Part shown: positions 1 to 7,980 of the stretch, one piece after another | Layout of the letters: each line of letters starts with the position of its first letter | Position numbering within the stretch: position 1 is the stretch's first letter | DNA from: Chloroflexota bacterium | Lineage (GTDB): Bacteria > Chloroflexota > FW602-bin22 > JACPRP01 | Reading direction: 5' to 3' | DNA length: 51,372 nt | Assembly (NCBI GenBank): GCA_016210495.1 | Contig: JACQUC010000254.1 | Coordinates: 1 to 51,372, forward strand | Notes under the pieces: generated by a model | Told to the model about the DNA's origin: nothing | What the model saw: only the letters and a program-made list of their open reading frames with translations | Database searches by the model: none | Position numbers and translations under genes: made by a program

Positions 1-1
1 C

Positions 2-931
2 GCCATCGGCGGCACGCACAACATCGCCCACGCCTGCCAGAGGATCTTCGTGGAGAGCGGTGGCAAGTTCTTCACCAAGCGGGAAGTAGCCAAGATTCTC
101 GTCGAGCACGGCAAGGCGAAGGGCATTCGCCTTGCCGACGGCACCGAGGTCGAGGCCAGGAAGCTGGTGATCAGCACCGTGGACCCGCAGCAGTTGATAC
201 TCGAGCTCGTGGGCAGAGAGCACTTCGAGCGGAGACTGGTCAGGCGCATCGAGACGCTGATGGGTGGCTTGACTTGCATCGCGTGGTACACCTGGGCGCT
301 CCACGACCTGCCGGATTACCTCGCGGCCCAATCCGACCCGGACGTAGGCCAATCGGGCTGGACGCTTATGTCGGCCGGCGACACGCAGTCGCTGATCGAC
401 GAAGCCTACCTGCGCAACCTGGGGCAGATACCACCGCTGGACAGCGAGCTGATCCATTTCGGCGCCTATTCGCTCTGCGACGAGACGCGCGCGCCGCAAG
501 GGAAGCACGTGGTTTCCACGGAGTTCATGGTCGTGCCCGCGCAGCGCTTGACCGAAAGACAGTGGATGGATTTCAAGAAGCAGCACGCCGAGGACGTCCT
601 GCGCTTCTGGCAGAAGTTCGCGCCCAACATGACGTGGGACAACGTGATCGGCTTCGATCCGCACACCCCCTACGACACAGCCGCGTGCCTGAAGAACATG
701 CCGCAGGGGGACCAGGCCTGCGTAGACGTGGTGCCGGGCCAGTTTGGGCGAATGAGACCGACCCCCGAGCTGTCGCGGCACCGGACGCCGATCGAGCACC
801 TCTACGCCACCGGCTGCGCCTGGGGCCTGATGCACGGCGCCAGCGCCGCCCAGGGATACTCCTGCTACAAGGCCATCGCCGACGACCTGGGGCTTAGGAA
901 GCCGTGGCAAGAGAAGGGACGTGCGTACTAG
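2..931 (+). CDS. CrtI-like FAD oxidoreductase, C-terminal part (5' end outside window)
   Basis: The reading frame is open from the left edge, so only the C-terminal ~309 residues are present. The fragment has the phytoene-desaturase (CrtI)-type NAD(P)/FAD oxidoreductase pattern: a GG-T-N-IA-A segment near the start, a 'VISTVDPQQ' segment of the substrate/FAD domain, and the C-terminal 'LYATGCAWGLMHGASAAQGY' region where the family closes its FAD site. It ends 13 nt before the next gene, a full-length paralogue with the matching 'VISTIDPHQ' segment, so the two are likely co-transcribed. The family desaturates, isomerises or oxidises hydrophobic substrates; no carotenoid genes lie nearby, so the substrate is unknown. 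Superfamily membership is fairly sure, function is not. Confidence 0.8.
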   Translation, partial: AIGGTHNIAHACQRIFVESGGKFFTKREVAKILVEHGKAKGIRLADGTEVEARKLVISTVDPQQLILELVGREHFERRLVRRIETLMGGLTCIAWYTWALHDLPDYLAAQSDPDVGQSGWTLMSAGDTQSLIDEAYLRNLGQIPPLDSELIHFGAYSLCDETRAPQGKHVVSTEFMVVPAQRLTERQWMDFKKQHAEDVLRFWQKFAPNMTWDNVIGFDPHTPYDTAACLKNMPQGDQACVDVVPGQFGRMRPTPELSRHRTPIEHLYATGCAWGLMHGASAAQGYSCYKAIADDLGLRKPWQEKGRAY

Positions 932-944
932 AGGAGAGTGAATC

Positions 945-2555
945 GTGGCCAAGTACGATGTGATCGTCATCGGCGCGGGCCCCAACGGGCTCACGGCTGC
1001 CGCCTATTTGTGTAAGGCCGGGTTGAAGGTGCTGGTGCTGGAGCGGAAGACCGAGGCCGGCGGTGGTCTGGCCACGGAAGAGATTACTATTCCAGGGTTC
1101 GCGCACAACACGCACTCGATCTACCATATGATGGTCGATTACGCGCCGGCCTACACGGACTTGAACCTGGAAAAGGCGTACGATCTGCGGTACGTTTACC
1201 CCTCTCTCCAGTTCGCCTTGCCCCTGCGCAACGGGCCATCGGTCTGCCTGTACGCCGACGTGGAGAGGACGTGCGCGTCCTTCGCGAAGTTCTCCCGGCG
1301 CGACGCGGAAAGCTATCGCGAGATGTACCATCGGTTCAAGCGGTACATGGACGTGTTCCTGGCCCCCGCCACCTACGTCCCGCCGCAGGCCGCCATCGAG
1401 CAGGTGATGAAGCTGCAGAGCAGCGAGATCGGCCAGGAGATAATCGAGTACTCGGAGAAGAGCCCCAGGGACATCGTCTTCGATCTTTTCGAGAGCGATC
1501 CCATCAGAGCTCTGATGCTCTACGCCGCCTGCCACTGGGGTCTCGAATACGACGCCGACGGCGTCGGCTACCTGGCCGTGCTGTATCTGAACCGGGCCAC
1601 CAACTACCGGCTGTGCGTTGGCGGGTCGCACATGGTCTCGCAGTCGCTGAACAAGATCGTCCTGCAAAACGGCGGGATGGTCTGGGGCAGCCAGCGGATT
1701 GAGCACATCGTGGTTGAGGACGGCATCGCCAGGGGCGTGCAGATGAAGGACGGAAGGGTTATCGAGGCCAACGTGGCGGTCATCAGCACGATCGACCCTC
1801 ACCAAACGTTCTTGAAGCTGGTCGGCGAGAAGCGCCTGGAGCGAGAGCTCGTCGAAAGAATCCACGACTGGAAGTGGGAGAAGTGGAGTCTTTTCGAGGC
1901 TCATCTGGCGATGGAGCAGCGGCCGCGCTTCGCCGATCCCGAGGTCGACGACGCTCTCGTGTACGTTCTCGGCTACGAGAGCACCGGCGACCTGATCAGG
2001 CACCAGGATGCGATTGGCCGAGGCGAGCTACTGGATGGGGCGGGCTTCAACTGCTGCTTTCCAAGCGTACACGATCCGTCGCAGGCGCCGCCCGGCAAGT
2101 GCAGCGGCTTGATTTCGCAGATGGCACCGTATCATCTCCTGAACGGCGCCGACAAATGGTACGGCTACAGGCTTCGGCAGGCCCGCGTGGACGATTGTTT
2201 GGAGACGCTCAGGCGCTACGCCCCGAATGTGACGTCCGAGAATCTGCTCTGGACGAACGTGTCGACGCCACTGGACGTCGAGAACAAGTTCGCCGATATG
2301 GTCGAGGGCTCGATCAAACAGGGGGCCTATCATGCGCTGCAGATGGGCTACCTCAGGCCCAACGAGCAGTGCTCCGACAGCAGGACGCCGATCAAGAACC
2401 TGTACCTCGGCGGCGCAAGCTGCCATCCTGGCGGCCTGATCGTCTTCGGCCCCGGCTACCTGGCGGCCAACGCCGTCGCGGAGGACGCGGGGATCGCGAA
2501 ATGGTGGAGCGAGCCGGAGATCGTGACGAGGGCGCGGGAGAACGGGCTGATTTGA
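945..2555 (+). CDS. CrtI-like NAD(P)/FAD-dependent oxidoreductase
   Basis: A 536-aa cytoplasmic flavoprotein. The N-terminus carries the dinucleotide-binding fingerprint 'VIVIGAGPNGLTAA' (about residues 6-19), followed by an acidic residue ending the second beta strand ('VLVLERK') and the 'GGGLATEE' loop typical of phytoene desaturase-like oxidoreductases. The C-terminal 'NLYLGGASCHPGGLIVFGPG' is the family's FAD-closing region. GTG start at 945 is supported by the purine-rich 'gaggagagtga' just upstream. It follows a truncated paralogue by 13 nt, suggesting a two-subunit or tandem-duplicated enzyme. No carotenoid synthase is nearby; the substrate is unknown. It converges on the substrate-binding protein gene on the opposite strand. 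Confidence 0.85.
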   Translation: MAKYDVIVIGAGPNGLTAAAYLCKAGLKVLVLERKTEAGGGLATEEITIPGFAHNTHSIYHMMVDYAPAYTDLNLEKAYDLRYVYPSLQFALPLRNGPSVCLYADVERTCASFAKFSRRDAESYREMYHRFKRYMDVFLAPATYVPPQAAIEQVMKLQSSEIGQEIIEYSEKSPRDIVFDLFESDPIRALMLYAACHWGLEYDADGVGYLAVLYLNRATNYRLCVGGSHMVSQSLNKIVLQNGGMVWGSQRIEHIVVEDGIARGVQMKDGRVIEANVAVISTIDPHQTFLKLVGEKRLERELVERIHDWKWEKWSLFEAHLAMEQRPRFADPEVDDALVYVLGYESTGDLIRHQDAIGRGELLDGAGFNCCFPSVHDPSQAPPGKCSGLISQMAPYHLLNGADKWYGYRLRQARVDDCLETLRRYAPNVTSENLLWTNVSTPLDVENKFADMVEGSIKQGAYHALQMGYLRPNEQCSDSRTPIKNLYLGGASCHPGGLIVFGPGYLAANAVAEDAGIAKWWSEPEIVTRARENGLI

Positions 2556-2638
2556 GGAGGCATTCATCAAGGGCATCAAGCGGCCCTCCCCGCCTGCTCA
2601 CGTACCTGTGGGCCCTCGTGCAGAAACCACCACCAGTG

Positions 2639-2654
2639 AGAGCGAGGTCGCTCT
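2639..2654. repeat. short perfect inverted repeat between convergent genes
   Basis: AGAGCGA-gg-TCGCTCT, two 7-bp arms with a 2-nt spacer, lies just before the 3' end of the minus-strand binding-protein gene and 84 nt after the plus-strand oxidoreductase. The position suits a bidirectional terminator, but no T-tract follows on either strand. Confidence 0.35.
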
Positions 2655-2658
2655 ATGC

Positions 2659-3624
2659 CTAAGGGTTCTTCATCACGAAGGTCGACGTGTCGACCTTCTG
2701 TTTCAGCAGCTTGTGGCTGTACATGATGTCCGCGACCTGCTGAAGCGCTTTTTCGTCAATCTTGAACTGCCAGTCGTGAAACGGTATCTTCGCCAGTACG
2801 GCAGGATCCATCTTGGTAAACTCGGCGACAAACTTACGTCCCTGCTCGTCGTTGTTAAGCATCGCTTCGGTGCCGCGTTTGATGGCGTTCACGACTTTCT
2901 TGGTCGTGATGGGATTTTTCTTCACCCAAGCTTCCGATCCGAAGAGCCCGCCCAAAGGCATCGACGGAAGAGTGTCTACAAAGACCCAGGCCAGCGCCTT
3001 CCCGGCATCGTTCAGTCTGAGACTAAAGGGAGAGGCGGTGTAACCTGCGTCGACCTGGTTGTTCAAAACCGCATCGGGAACTTGCGGATAAGGAATCTCC
3101 AAAAACTGAATCTTGTCTGGATCGGCGCCGGCTTTTCTGGCGGACTCTCTCACGGAAAGCCAGGCCAGGCTCTTGAGGTCGTTCACCGCAACCCGTTTGC
3201 CTTCTAACTGCTTCAAGCTCGTAACAGGTGAATCCTTCTTCACCCAAAGTCCGCCGTCGATGTCCGGGGGGGCCGACTTCGCGTTCACAAGGTTGCTAGC
3301 CAGATAGAAGTCGAATCCCTCAGATCGGCCGAGAATCGCCGAAATGTAATTGGAGGTGCCGAAATGAATCTTTCCGGCCTGTACAGCGGGGAGCATCTCC
3401 GCGCCGCCACCAAACGGCGTCAATTCGACCTCCAGCCCCTCGTCGGCGTAGTAGCCCAGCTTGTCGGCCGCGTACAACTGCGCAAAGCCGGTGATGGGAA
3501 TAACGCCGATTCTCACCTTCGGCGTTTCGGGCGCATCCGCTTTCGACGCGGTGCTGCCCACGGGAGCCGGCGACTGCTGGCAAGCGGCCAACGGTATGAG
3601 CAGCAAAGCCAGTGAAAACAACAC
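2659..3624 (-). CDS. NitT/TauT-type substrate-binding lipoprotein; leader interrupted by an amber codon
   Basis: A periplasmic-binding-protein-like fold of the SsuA/THI5/NMT1 type, with motifs such as 'KVRIGVIPITGFAQLYAADKLGYYADEGLEVEL' (given here only as a family hallmark around residues 35-65), 'QAGKIHFGTSNY' and 'LEGKRVAVNDL'. A hydrophobic stretch ending in the lipobox L-A-A-C precedes the mature protein. The GTG at 3624 has no Shine-Dalgarno. An ATG at 3675, preceded by GGAGG, is in the same frame and would add a normal basic leader (MRECSGSRSLFGYVLA), but TAG at 3625-3627 interrupts it. The gene is therefore either a recent nonsense mutant, a base-call error, or poorly translated from GTG. 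It lies 37 nt downstream of a UbiD gene, so probably one operon. No permease or ATPase is nearby. Confidence 0.75.
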   Translation of the reverse strand: MLFSLALLLIPLAACQQSPAPVGSTASKADAPETPKVRIGVIPITGFAQLYAADKLGYYADEGLEVELTPFGGGAEMLPAVQAGKIHFGTSNYISAILGRSEGFDFYLASNLVNAKSAPPDIDGGLWVKKDSPVTSLKQLEGKRVAVNDLKSLAWLSVRESARKAGADPDKIQFLEIPYPQVPDAVLNNQVDAGYTASPFSLRLNDAGKALAWVFVDTLPSMPLGGLFGSEAWVKKNPITTKKVVNAIKRGTEAMLNNDEQGRKFVAEFTKMDPAVLAKIPFHDWQFKIDEKALQQVADIMYSHKLLKQKVDTSTFVMKNP

Positions 3625-3712
3625 CTAGGCCAGGACATAACCGAACAAGCTTCGAGACCCAGAGCACTCACGCATTCTACCTTACCTCCTTTGCTCCGCT
3701 CTTCTTTCCTAC

Positions 3713-5053
3713 CTACCAGGTCACATCTTCCACGCCAGGCACAACGACTTTCTGGAACTTGGCTTTCTCGGCATCGAGAGGTAGTGTAGCGTCAATGCCC
3801 ATCTTCGAACTGTGCGGTCTTTGTGGCGAAGACGGATCGAGAGGGCCGCCGACCATCGGGGGATAGATGTAGACATCCTTGTCTGGCTGAACGCGGGTTT
3901 CCATCGCCCAGATGATGTCGCGGTCGTTGTAAATATCGATGTCCTCGTCCACGACGGTGCAGTACTTGCTGTGCGTCGCACCCAGAACGCTGACGATTAC
4001 GTTCCGCGCCTCGCCATCGAGCCTCTTGCGGATCGAAACAACCGCATCAAAGACGTGGTTTCCCCTCATCCTGACGTCGACGATCTCCGGGCAAGCCATT
4101 CTCGCGGCGCGATAGACCTCGATTGCCCGTTGCACACCCGACATCAAATGATCCTCCGAAACGGGCATACAGGCCATCGCCGTGTGGTAGATTGGGTTCT
4201 CGCGGTGTGTTATGGCCTTCACTCTTACCACAGGGGACTGAGTTGTGCCGCTATAAGTGCCGGGAAACTCGCCAAAGGGCCCCTCGGTTCGCAGCTCGTT
4301 GGGGAATATCTCCGCCTCGATAACTACCTCGGTGGTAGCGGGAACCTCGATGTCGACCGTCCTGCACTTCACGAGCTCGATCGGGCTCCCGTGCAGAGCC
4401 CCCGCGACGCCGTACTTGTCGAGCGAATGATCGATCTTTGCCAAGGAACCCAGCTCGACGGCCGGGTCCACGCCGATGGCGACGGCCGCTTCCAGTGTCT
4501 GGCCGAGTTCGGCGGCCTTCTTGATGGCCCGCCAGAGGCGTTGGTGCGGCGATGGAAAAACGCCAAGCTCCCGCGGGCCAAAGACCTGCATTCTGTTAAT
4601 CGAGAGAAGGCGGACGCCGATCACCGGGTCCTTCGTGATCACCACGCCCGCTGTTATGAACGGCCCGGCATCGAGCTCCGCGTGCGTGCAAATCGGCAGG
4701 TTGTTTAGGTCGACGTCGCTGCCGGTGAGGACCACTTCCTGGCACGGTCCGTCCTCGACCATTTTGGGCTCGATGGCGTTCGACATAGCAGCCATATATT
4801 TGTGGATCAATTCCAGTCGCTTAGTTTCAAGCGCATCGACTATGCGGCCTGGCGTCGCATACAGGGCCGCCGCCACGCGCCAGCCTGGGTACCCGGCGAC
4901 GTTGTCGAAAATAAAGGCTGGGCCGTTGGTATCCGAGGATTTTCGAGTGTAAGCAGCGATCTGGAATCTCGTGCTCACCTCCTTGGAAACGCGAACGAGG
5001 TCGCCTTTCTCCTCCAGGAAACTCAGGAAGCTTCGGAAGTCTCGCCAGGGCAT
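3713..5053 (-). CDS. UbiD-family prFMN-dependent decarboxylase
   Basis: A 446-aa UbiD-family (de)carboxylase, expected to use prenylated FMN made by a UbiX partner that is not in this window. ATG at 5053 is chosen over GTG at 5083 because GAGGAG sits about 8 nt before it and the resulting MPWRDFRSFL start matches the other copies. Family landmarks are 'ICTHAELDAGPFITAGVVIT' (about 121-140), 'SINRMQVFGPRELG' with the Arg of the cofactor/metal site (about 151-164), E-G-P-F-G-E (257-262, the two acidic catalytic positions) and a C-terminal 'VVDEDIDIYNDRDI'. The N-x4-R motif seen in most other copies here is altered (Leu replaces Asn), so metal coordination may differ. A binding lipoprotein gene follows 37 nt downstream. 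Confidence 0.88.
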   Translation of the reverse strand: MPWRDFRSFLSFLEEKGDLVRVSKEVSTRFQIAAYTRKSSDTNGPAFIFDNVAGYPGWRVAAALYATPGRIVDALETKRLELIHKYMAAMSNAIEPKMVEDGPCQEVVLTGSDVDLNNLPICTHAELDAGPFITAGVVITKDPVIGVRLLSINRMQVFGPRELGVFPSPHQRLWRAIKKAAELGQTLEAAVAIGVDPAVELGSLAKIDHSLDKYGVAGALHGSPIELVKCRTVDIEVPATTEVVIEAEIFPNELRTEGPFGEFPGTYSGTTQSPVVRVKAITHRENPIYHTAMACMPVSEDHLMSGVQRAIEVYRAARMACPEIVDVRMRGNHVFDAVVSIRKRLDGEARNVIVSVLGATHSKYCTVVDEDIDIYNDRDIIWAMETRVQPDKDVYIYPPMVGGPLDPSSPQRPHSSKMGIDATLPLDAEKAKFQKVVVPGVEDVTW

Positions 5054-5214
5054 AGAATCACTCCTCCTCTCACTCCGAACCACGTTCTAGTTGACGCAAT
5101 TGCGAACAGAACGAAGAGAACTCCGTTAGTTTCGAGCGTACCAGGTGAGGGACGAAGCCGGCCCAGCGCAACACTAGCCTTTCCCAAGATAAGCCAACCG
5201 CTGGGTCAACCCTA

Positions 5215-5307
5215 TCAAAAACACCTGATCGCGTCGGCGACCTTCTCCCAGATCATCTCGGGTAGATTCTCCGGTCCCCGAACCGAATAGATGACCTCAC
5301 GTTGCAC
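5215..5307 (-). pseudogene. truncated creatininase-family gene, N-terminal remnant
   Basis: A GTG at 5307, preceded by GGAGG, opens 30 codons reading VQREVIYSVRGPENLPEMIW and onward to 'EKVADAIRCF', then TGA and TAG. The first ~25 residues match the start of the complete creatininase-family protein at 20756-21559 (MKREIIYSVRGPKNLPEMTW then EEVAEA). All metal-binding parts are missing. This is a 5' remnant left by deletion or by a rearrangement that copied the cassette. It sits about 160 nt upstream of the UbiD gene start. Confidence 0.7.
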
Positions 5308-5876
5308 AGCTCGACCCCTCCGCGTGTACGTTCTGCTCTGCCGCTCACGCCTGTGAAAAACGGAGCGAACCCGGCCTTTTGTTTCAACACAGCCAAACTG
5401 ATCTTCTGCACCCGCACACCTGTAGAGCAAAGTCAGCGAGATGTTGGCACGAAGTCCAAGCGGCCAGGGAAATGTTAGCATTGACCCTTGACACTGTCAA
5501 GGGGGCTGTGCTATAAACGTCGCTGAGAAAGCCGCCACCGATCGGACGGATTTCGCACGATAGCCTACAATGACTCCAGCGTTGTCTCTTGTGACTTCTA
5601 CGCGGGCTCACAGAAGAGCCACACCATCGAGGACTCCCGGCGCGCCATCGCAGGAGATGGCCACTCAACGAATGATGCCGATGCGGGTAGTTAGTCCACA
5701 CAACGATTTGCGCGCGGCCAACGACACTGGTGATAAACAATCTTGATACGGCGGCCCGAAATGGTGTGCGATGAGGACGTGCCTCACAAGCGGCACTTCC
5801 TCATCGACAATGAGAATTTCGCCGTGCAACGACTCGGTAGGTACCCGGCAAACCACCCCGATGATTTGGAGATAAA
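5308..5876. other. 569-nt non-coding stretch upstream of flavoprotein gene
   Basis: No convincing gene. It separates the divergent UbiD/binding-protein operon from the plus-strand flavoprotein operon. It contains the promoter/palindrome at 5485-5517 described separately, leaving a ~350-nt leader before the ATG at 5877, whose Shine-Dalgarno is 'ttggag'. The short open frames in it have no start context or family resemblance. Confidence 0.55.
5485..5517 (+). promoter_or_regulatory. sigma70-like promoter with palindromic operator over the -35 box
   Basis: TTGACA (5488-5493), an 18-nt spacer and TATAAA (5512-5517). A perfect palindrome CCCTTGAC-ACT-GTCAAGGG (5485-5503) covers the -35 box, as expected for a repressor site. 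It points towards the flavoprotein-ferredoxin-methyltransferase-UbiD genes beginning at 5877. Confidence 0.55.
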
Positions 5877-7595
5877 ATGATTCACCAGAAGTCTGATGAT
5901 GTGTTCGAAACAGACCTGCTCGTCGTCGGCGGGGGAGTCGCCGGCCTGTTCGCGGGCATCAAGGCTAGGGAGCAGAATCCAGGACTTAATGTCCTGTTGG
6001 TTGATAAGGGCTACCCGGGAGCCAGCGGCTGTTCGGTGTTCGCCGCAGGGACATTGCCGTATTGGCAGCCTGGCGAAGACTATGACAACTATCTGCGCGA
6101 TATCGTAGAACACAACTCCGAGTATCTCATCGATCAGGATTACCTGGAGATCGCTGTGCGCGAGTCCTACGATCGGTTCCGGGACTTGCTTTCCTACGGC
6201 GTGAGCTTTGTTCGAGACGCCAGTGGAAATGTCAAGCGGATCCCAACGCTCACGTCCGCTTATGGCCACTGCTCTATTTTCAATGGCGGGCCAAACTTAA
6301 TGTGGCGTGTTAGGGCAGCCACAAAGCAACGTGGCGTCAGGATGCTAGACAGGATCGTCATCACCGATCTTTTGACCAGGGATGGGCGCTGCATCGGAGC
6401 GGTCGGGTTTCACGGCAGGAACGGCAGATTCCAGCTTTTCAAGGCCAAAGCCACGGTGATGGCCGCAGGAACGATGTACTCCAATAGAGGCCAGATGGGC
6501 AGCGCAGGGGCAACCGGCGATGGCCCGGCCATCGCGTACCGGGCAGGCGTGGAGATGCGCAACCTCGAGCAGTTCGGTCACGCCAGCCACGGGCCGAAAG
6601 GCTTTGGAGGTGCCCCTGGCCTTCACGTGATATTCGGCAGCGGTGGGATTCTCGTGAATGCCAAGGGCGAACGGTTCATGGAGAGGTACAACCCGGTTCT
6701 GAAAGAGGAGGCCCGCCGCTCCGAGACAAGCAGGGCCATCCTCATGGAGTGGCGTGAAGGGCGGGGACCATGCTATTTGGACTGCACGCACTTGCTACCC
6801 GAGGGCATCGCCAACATAAAGCACGCTCTGCCACTATTGACCCGGATGCTGGCCACACGCGGCATAGACCTGGCCCGCGATAAGCTCGAGTGGGTTGTGT
6901 TTCCGTCGGGCTTCTTGCATTTAGGTGGTGTGAGGCTCAGAAATGCCGATGGCGAGGTCAACGTGCAGGGACTCTGGGTGGTTGGCGCCAACGGTGACTA
7001 CTGTGGTGGCGCGGACGCTACACCTGTGGGCTCGCTCTGCGGTTCATCGGTCGAGGGCGCACGCGGTGGCGCCAGAGCGGCAGCCTTCGCGGCAACGGCT
7101 CCGCACGTGGAGGTCGATGGACGCGCCGTGCAAGATCTGAGGGCCGTTGCACTCGCGCCCCTTCACCGCCGGCGGCGGTCAGAGCTCGATCCGGATCGAG
7201 TTACCCGGCTTGTGCTCGAGCCGATCTTCCGGGACATGAATATCCTAAAGAGTGAAGAGGGATTGAGAAGAGCGACCCAGCAGTTCGGCGATCTTCGTGA
7301 GACCATCGCACAGGTTTTCGCTGCCGATCCACATCAACTGAAGAAAGCGCACGATATCAAGAATATGCTCCAGGTAGCTGACCTGAGCGCAAGGGCCTCA
7401 CTCTTGCGGACAGAAAGCCGCCAGTCTCATTACCGGTTAGACTACCCTCAAAGAGACGACGTCAACTGGCTGAAGTGGATCATCGTCCGACGCGTCGGCG
7501 GCGAACCCCGCATTTGGACCGAAGACGTTCCCATCGATAAGTGGAAATACCAGCCACCTCGGACCCCCGCGGGTGGTGGGGAGGCGAGCAAATGA
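5877..7595 (+). CDS. soluble flavoprotein of fumarate reductase/AprA superfamily (copy A1)
   Basis: A 572-aa FAD protein. It has an N-terminal FAD fingerprint 'LLVVGGGVAGLFAGI' (about 14-28), a 'GASGCSVFAAG' flavin loop, the superfamily block 'MGSAGATGDGPAIAYRAG', a substrate-domain segment 'GERFMERYNP' followed by 'EGRGPCYLDCTH', a second FAD contact ('GLWVVGANGDYCGG') and a C-terminal helical domain with 'SHYRLDYPQRDD', like SdhA/FrdA/AprA. No signal peptide is present, so it is cytoplasmic. Its stop overlaps the start of a 2x[4Fe-4S] ferredoxin (ATGA), so the pair probably forms a flavoprotein/iron-sulfur heterodimer analogous to AprAB. The active-site residues do not allow a substrate to be named. 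Very similar to copies at 10658 and 15435. Confidence 0.85.
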   Translation: MIHQKSDDVFETDLLVVGGGVAGLFAGIKAREQNPGLNVLLVDKGYPGASGCSVFAAGTLPYWQPGEDYDNYLRDIVEHNSEYLIDQDYLEIAVRESYDRFRDLLSYGVSFVRDASGNVKRIPTLTSAYGHCSIFNGGPNLMWRVRAATKQRGVRMLDRIVITDLLTRDGRCIGAVGFHGRNGRFQLFKAKATVMAAGTMYSNRGQMGSAGATGDGPAIAYRAGVEMRNLEQFGHASHGPKGFGGAPGLHVIFGSGGILVNAKGERFMERYNPVLKEEARRSETSRAILMEWREGRGPCYLDCTHLLPEGIANIKHALPLLTRMLATRGIDLARDKLEWVVFPSGFLHLGGVRLRNADGEVNVQGLWVVGANGDYCGGADATPVGSLCGSSVEGARGGARAAAFAATAPHVEVDGRAVQDLRAVALAPLHRRRRSELDPDRVTRLVLEPIFRDMNILKSEEGLRRATQQFGDLRETIAQVFAADPHQLKKAHDIKNMLQVADLSARASLLRTESRQSHYRLDYPQRDDVNWLKWIIVRRVGGEPRIWTEDVPIDKWKYQPPRTPAGGGEASK

Positions 7596-7876
7596 CGATC
7601 AAGAACATCGACGCCAACGCCTGCCTGTGCTGTGGCATCTGCTGGACTATTTGTCCCAACGACGTGTTACGACCGGGCGAGGACGACATCCCTTTCATCG
7701 CCTACGTCGAGGACTGTACGGCTTGCAAGCTGTGCGAGGATCGTTGCGCGGTCAACGCTATTCAGGTGCAGCCGGGAGCCGCCGCCAAGGCCAATGAAGC
7801 CTTTGCGATGAGGCAGTATCTCATTGGTCTCGGCATAAATCCGGAGTCTACTGGTTTGGGCGACGACGCTCTTTGA
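7592..7876 (+). CDS. 2x[4Fe-4S] ferredoxin, electron partner of the upstream flavoprotein
   Basis: A 94-aa dicluster ferredoxin. Cys 11, 14, 17 and 21 (CLCCGICWTICP) and Cys 42, 45, 48 and 52 (CTACKLCEDRC) give two C-x2-C-x2-C-x3-C motifs. ATG at 7592 overlaps the flavoprotein stop (ATGA), so the two are translationally coupled and likely made in equal amounts. A C-terminal 'RQYLIGLGI' tail is shared with the second copy at 12367, suggesting a conserved docking element. The arrangement parallels AprA/AprB, but AprB is longer. Confidence 0.88.
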   Translation: MTIKNIDANACLCCGICWTICPNDVLRPGEDDIPFIAYVEDCTACKLCEDRCAVNAIQVQPGAAAKANEAFAMRQYLIGLGINPESTGLGDDAL

Positions 7877-7980
7877 TGGCTCGCGTCTTCGGCGTTGACT
7901 TGGCGTGTGAGAAGTAAATGCCACGCTTTGGCCAACCTGTAGCCACCCAGGTAAAGCGGTGCGCGTGGAGGATCTGAGAA

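Noticed and set aside
894..2003. Long minus-strand open frame opposite the CrtI-like gene
   Set aside because: It is a GC-bias shadow of the plus-strand gene, which has a clear FAD fingerprint; the antisense product resembles no family and has no ribosome-binding site.
3625..3627. TAG as pyrrolysine codon in the binding-protein leader
   Set aside because: No Pyl-type protein family is involved, the codon lies in a signal peptide, and no pyl genes are visible; mutation or error is simpler.
5215..5217. TGA ending the creatininase remnant as selenocysteine
   Set aside because: A TAG follows immediately and similarity to the complete creatininase has already ended, so read-through gives nothing.
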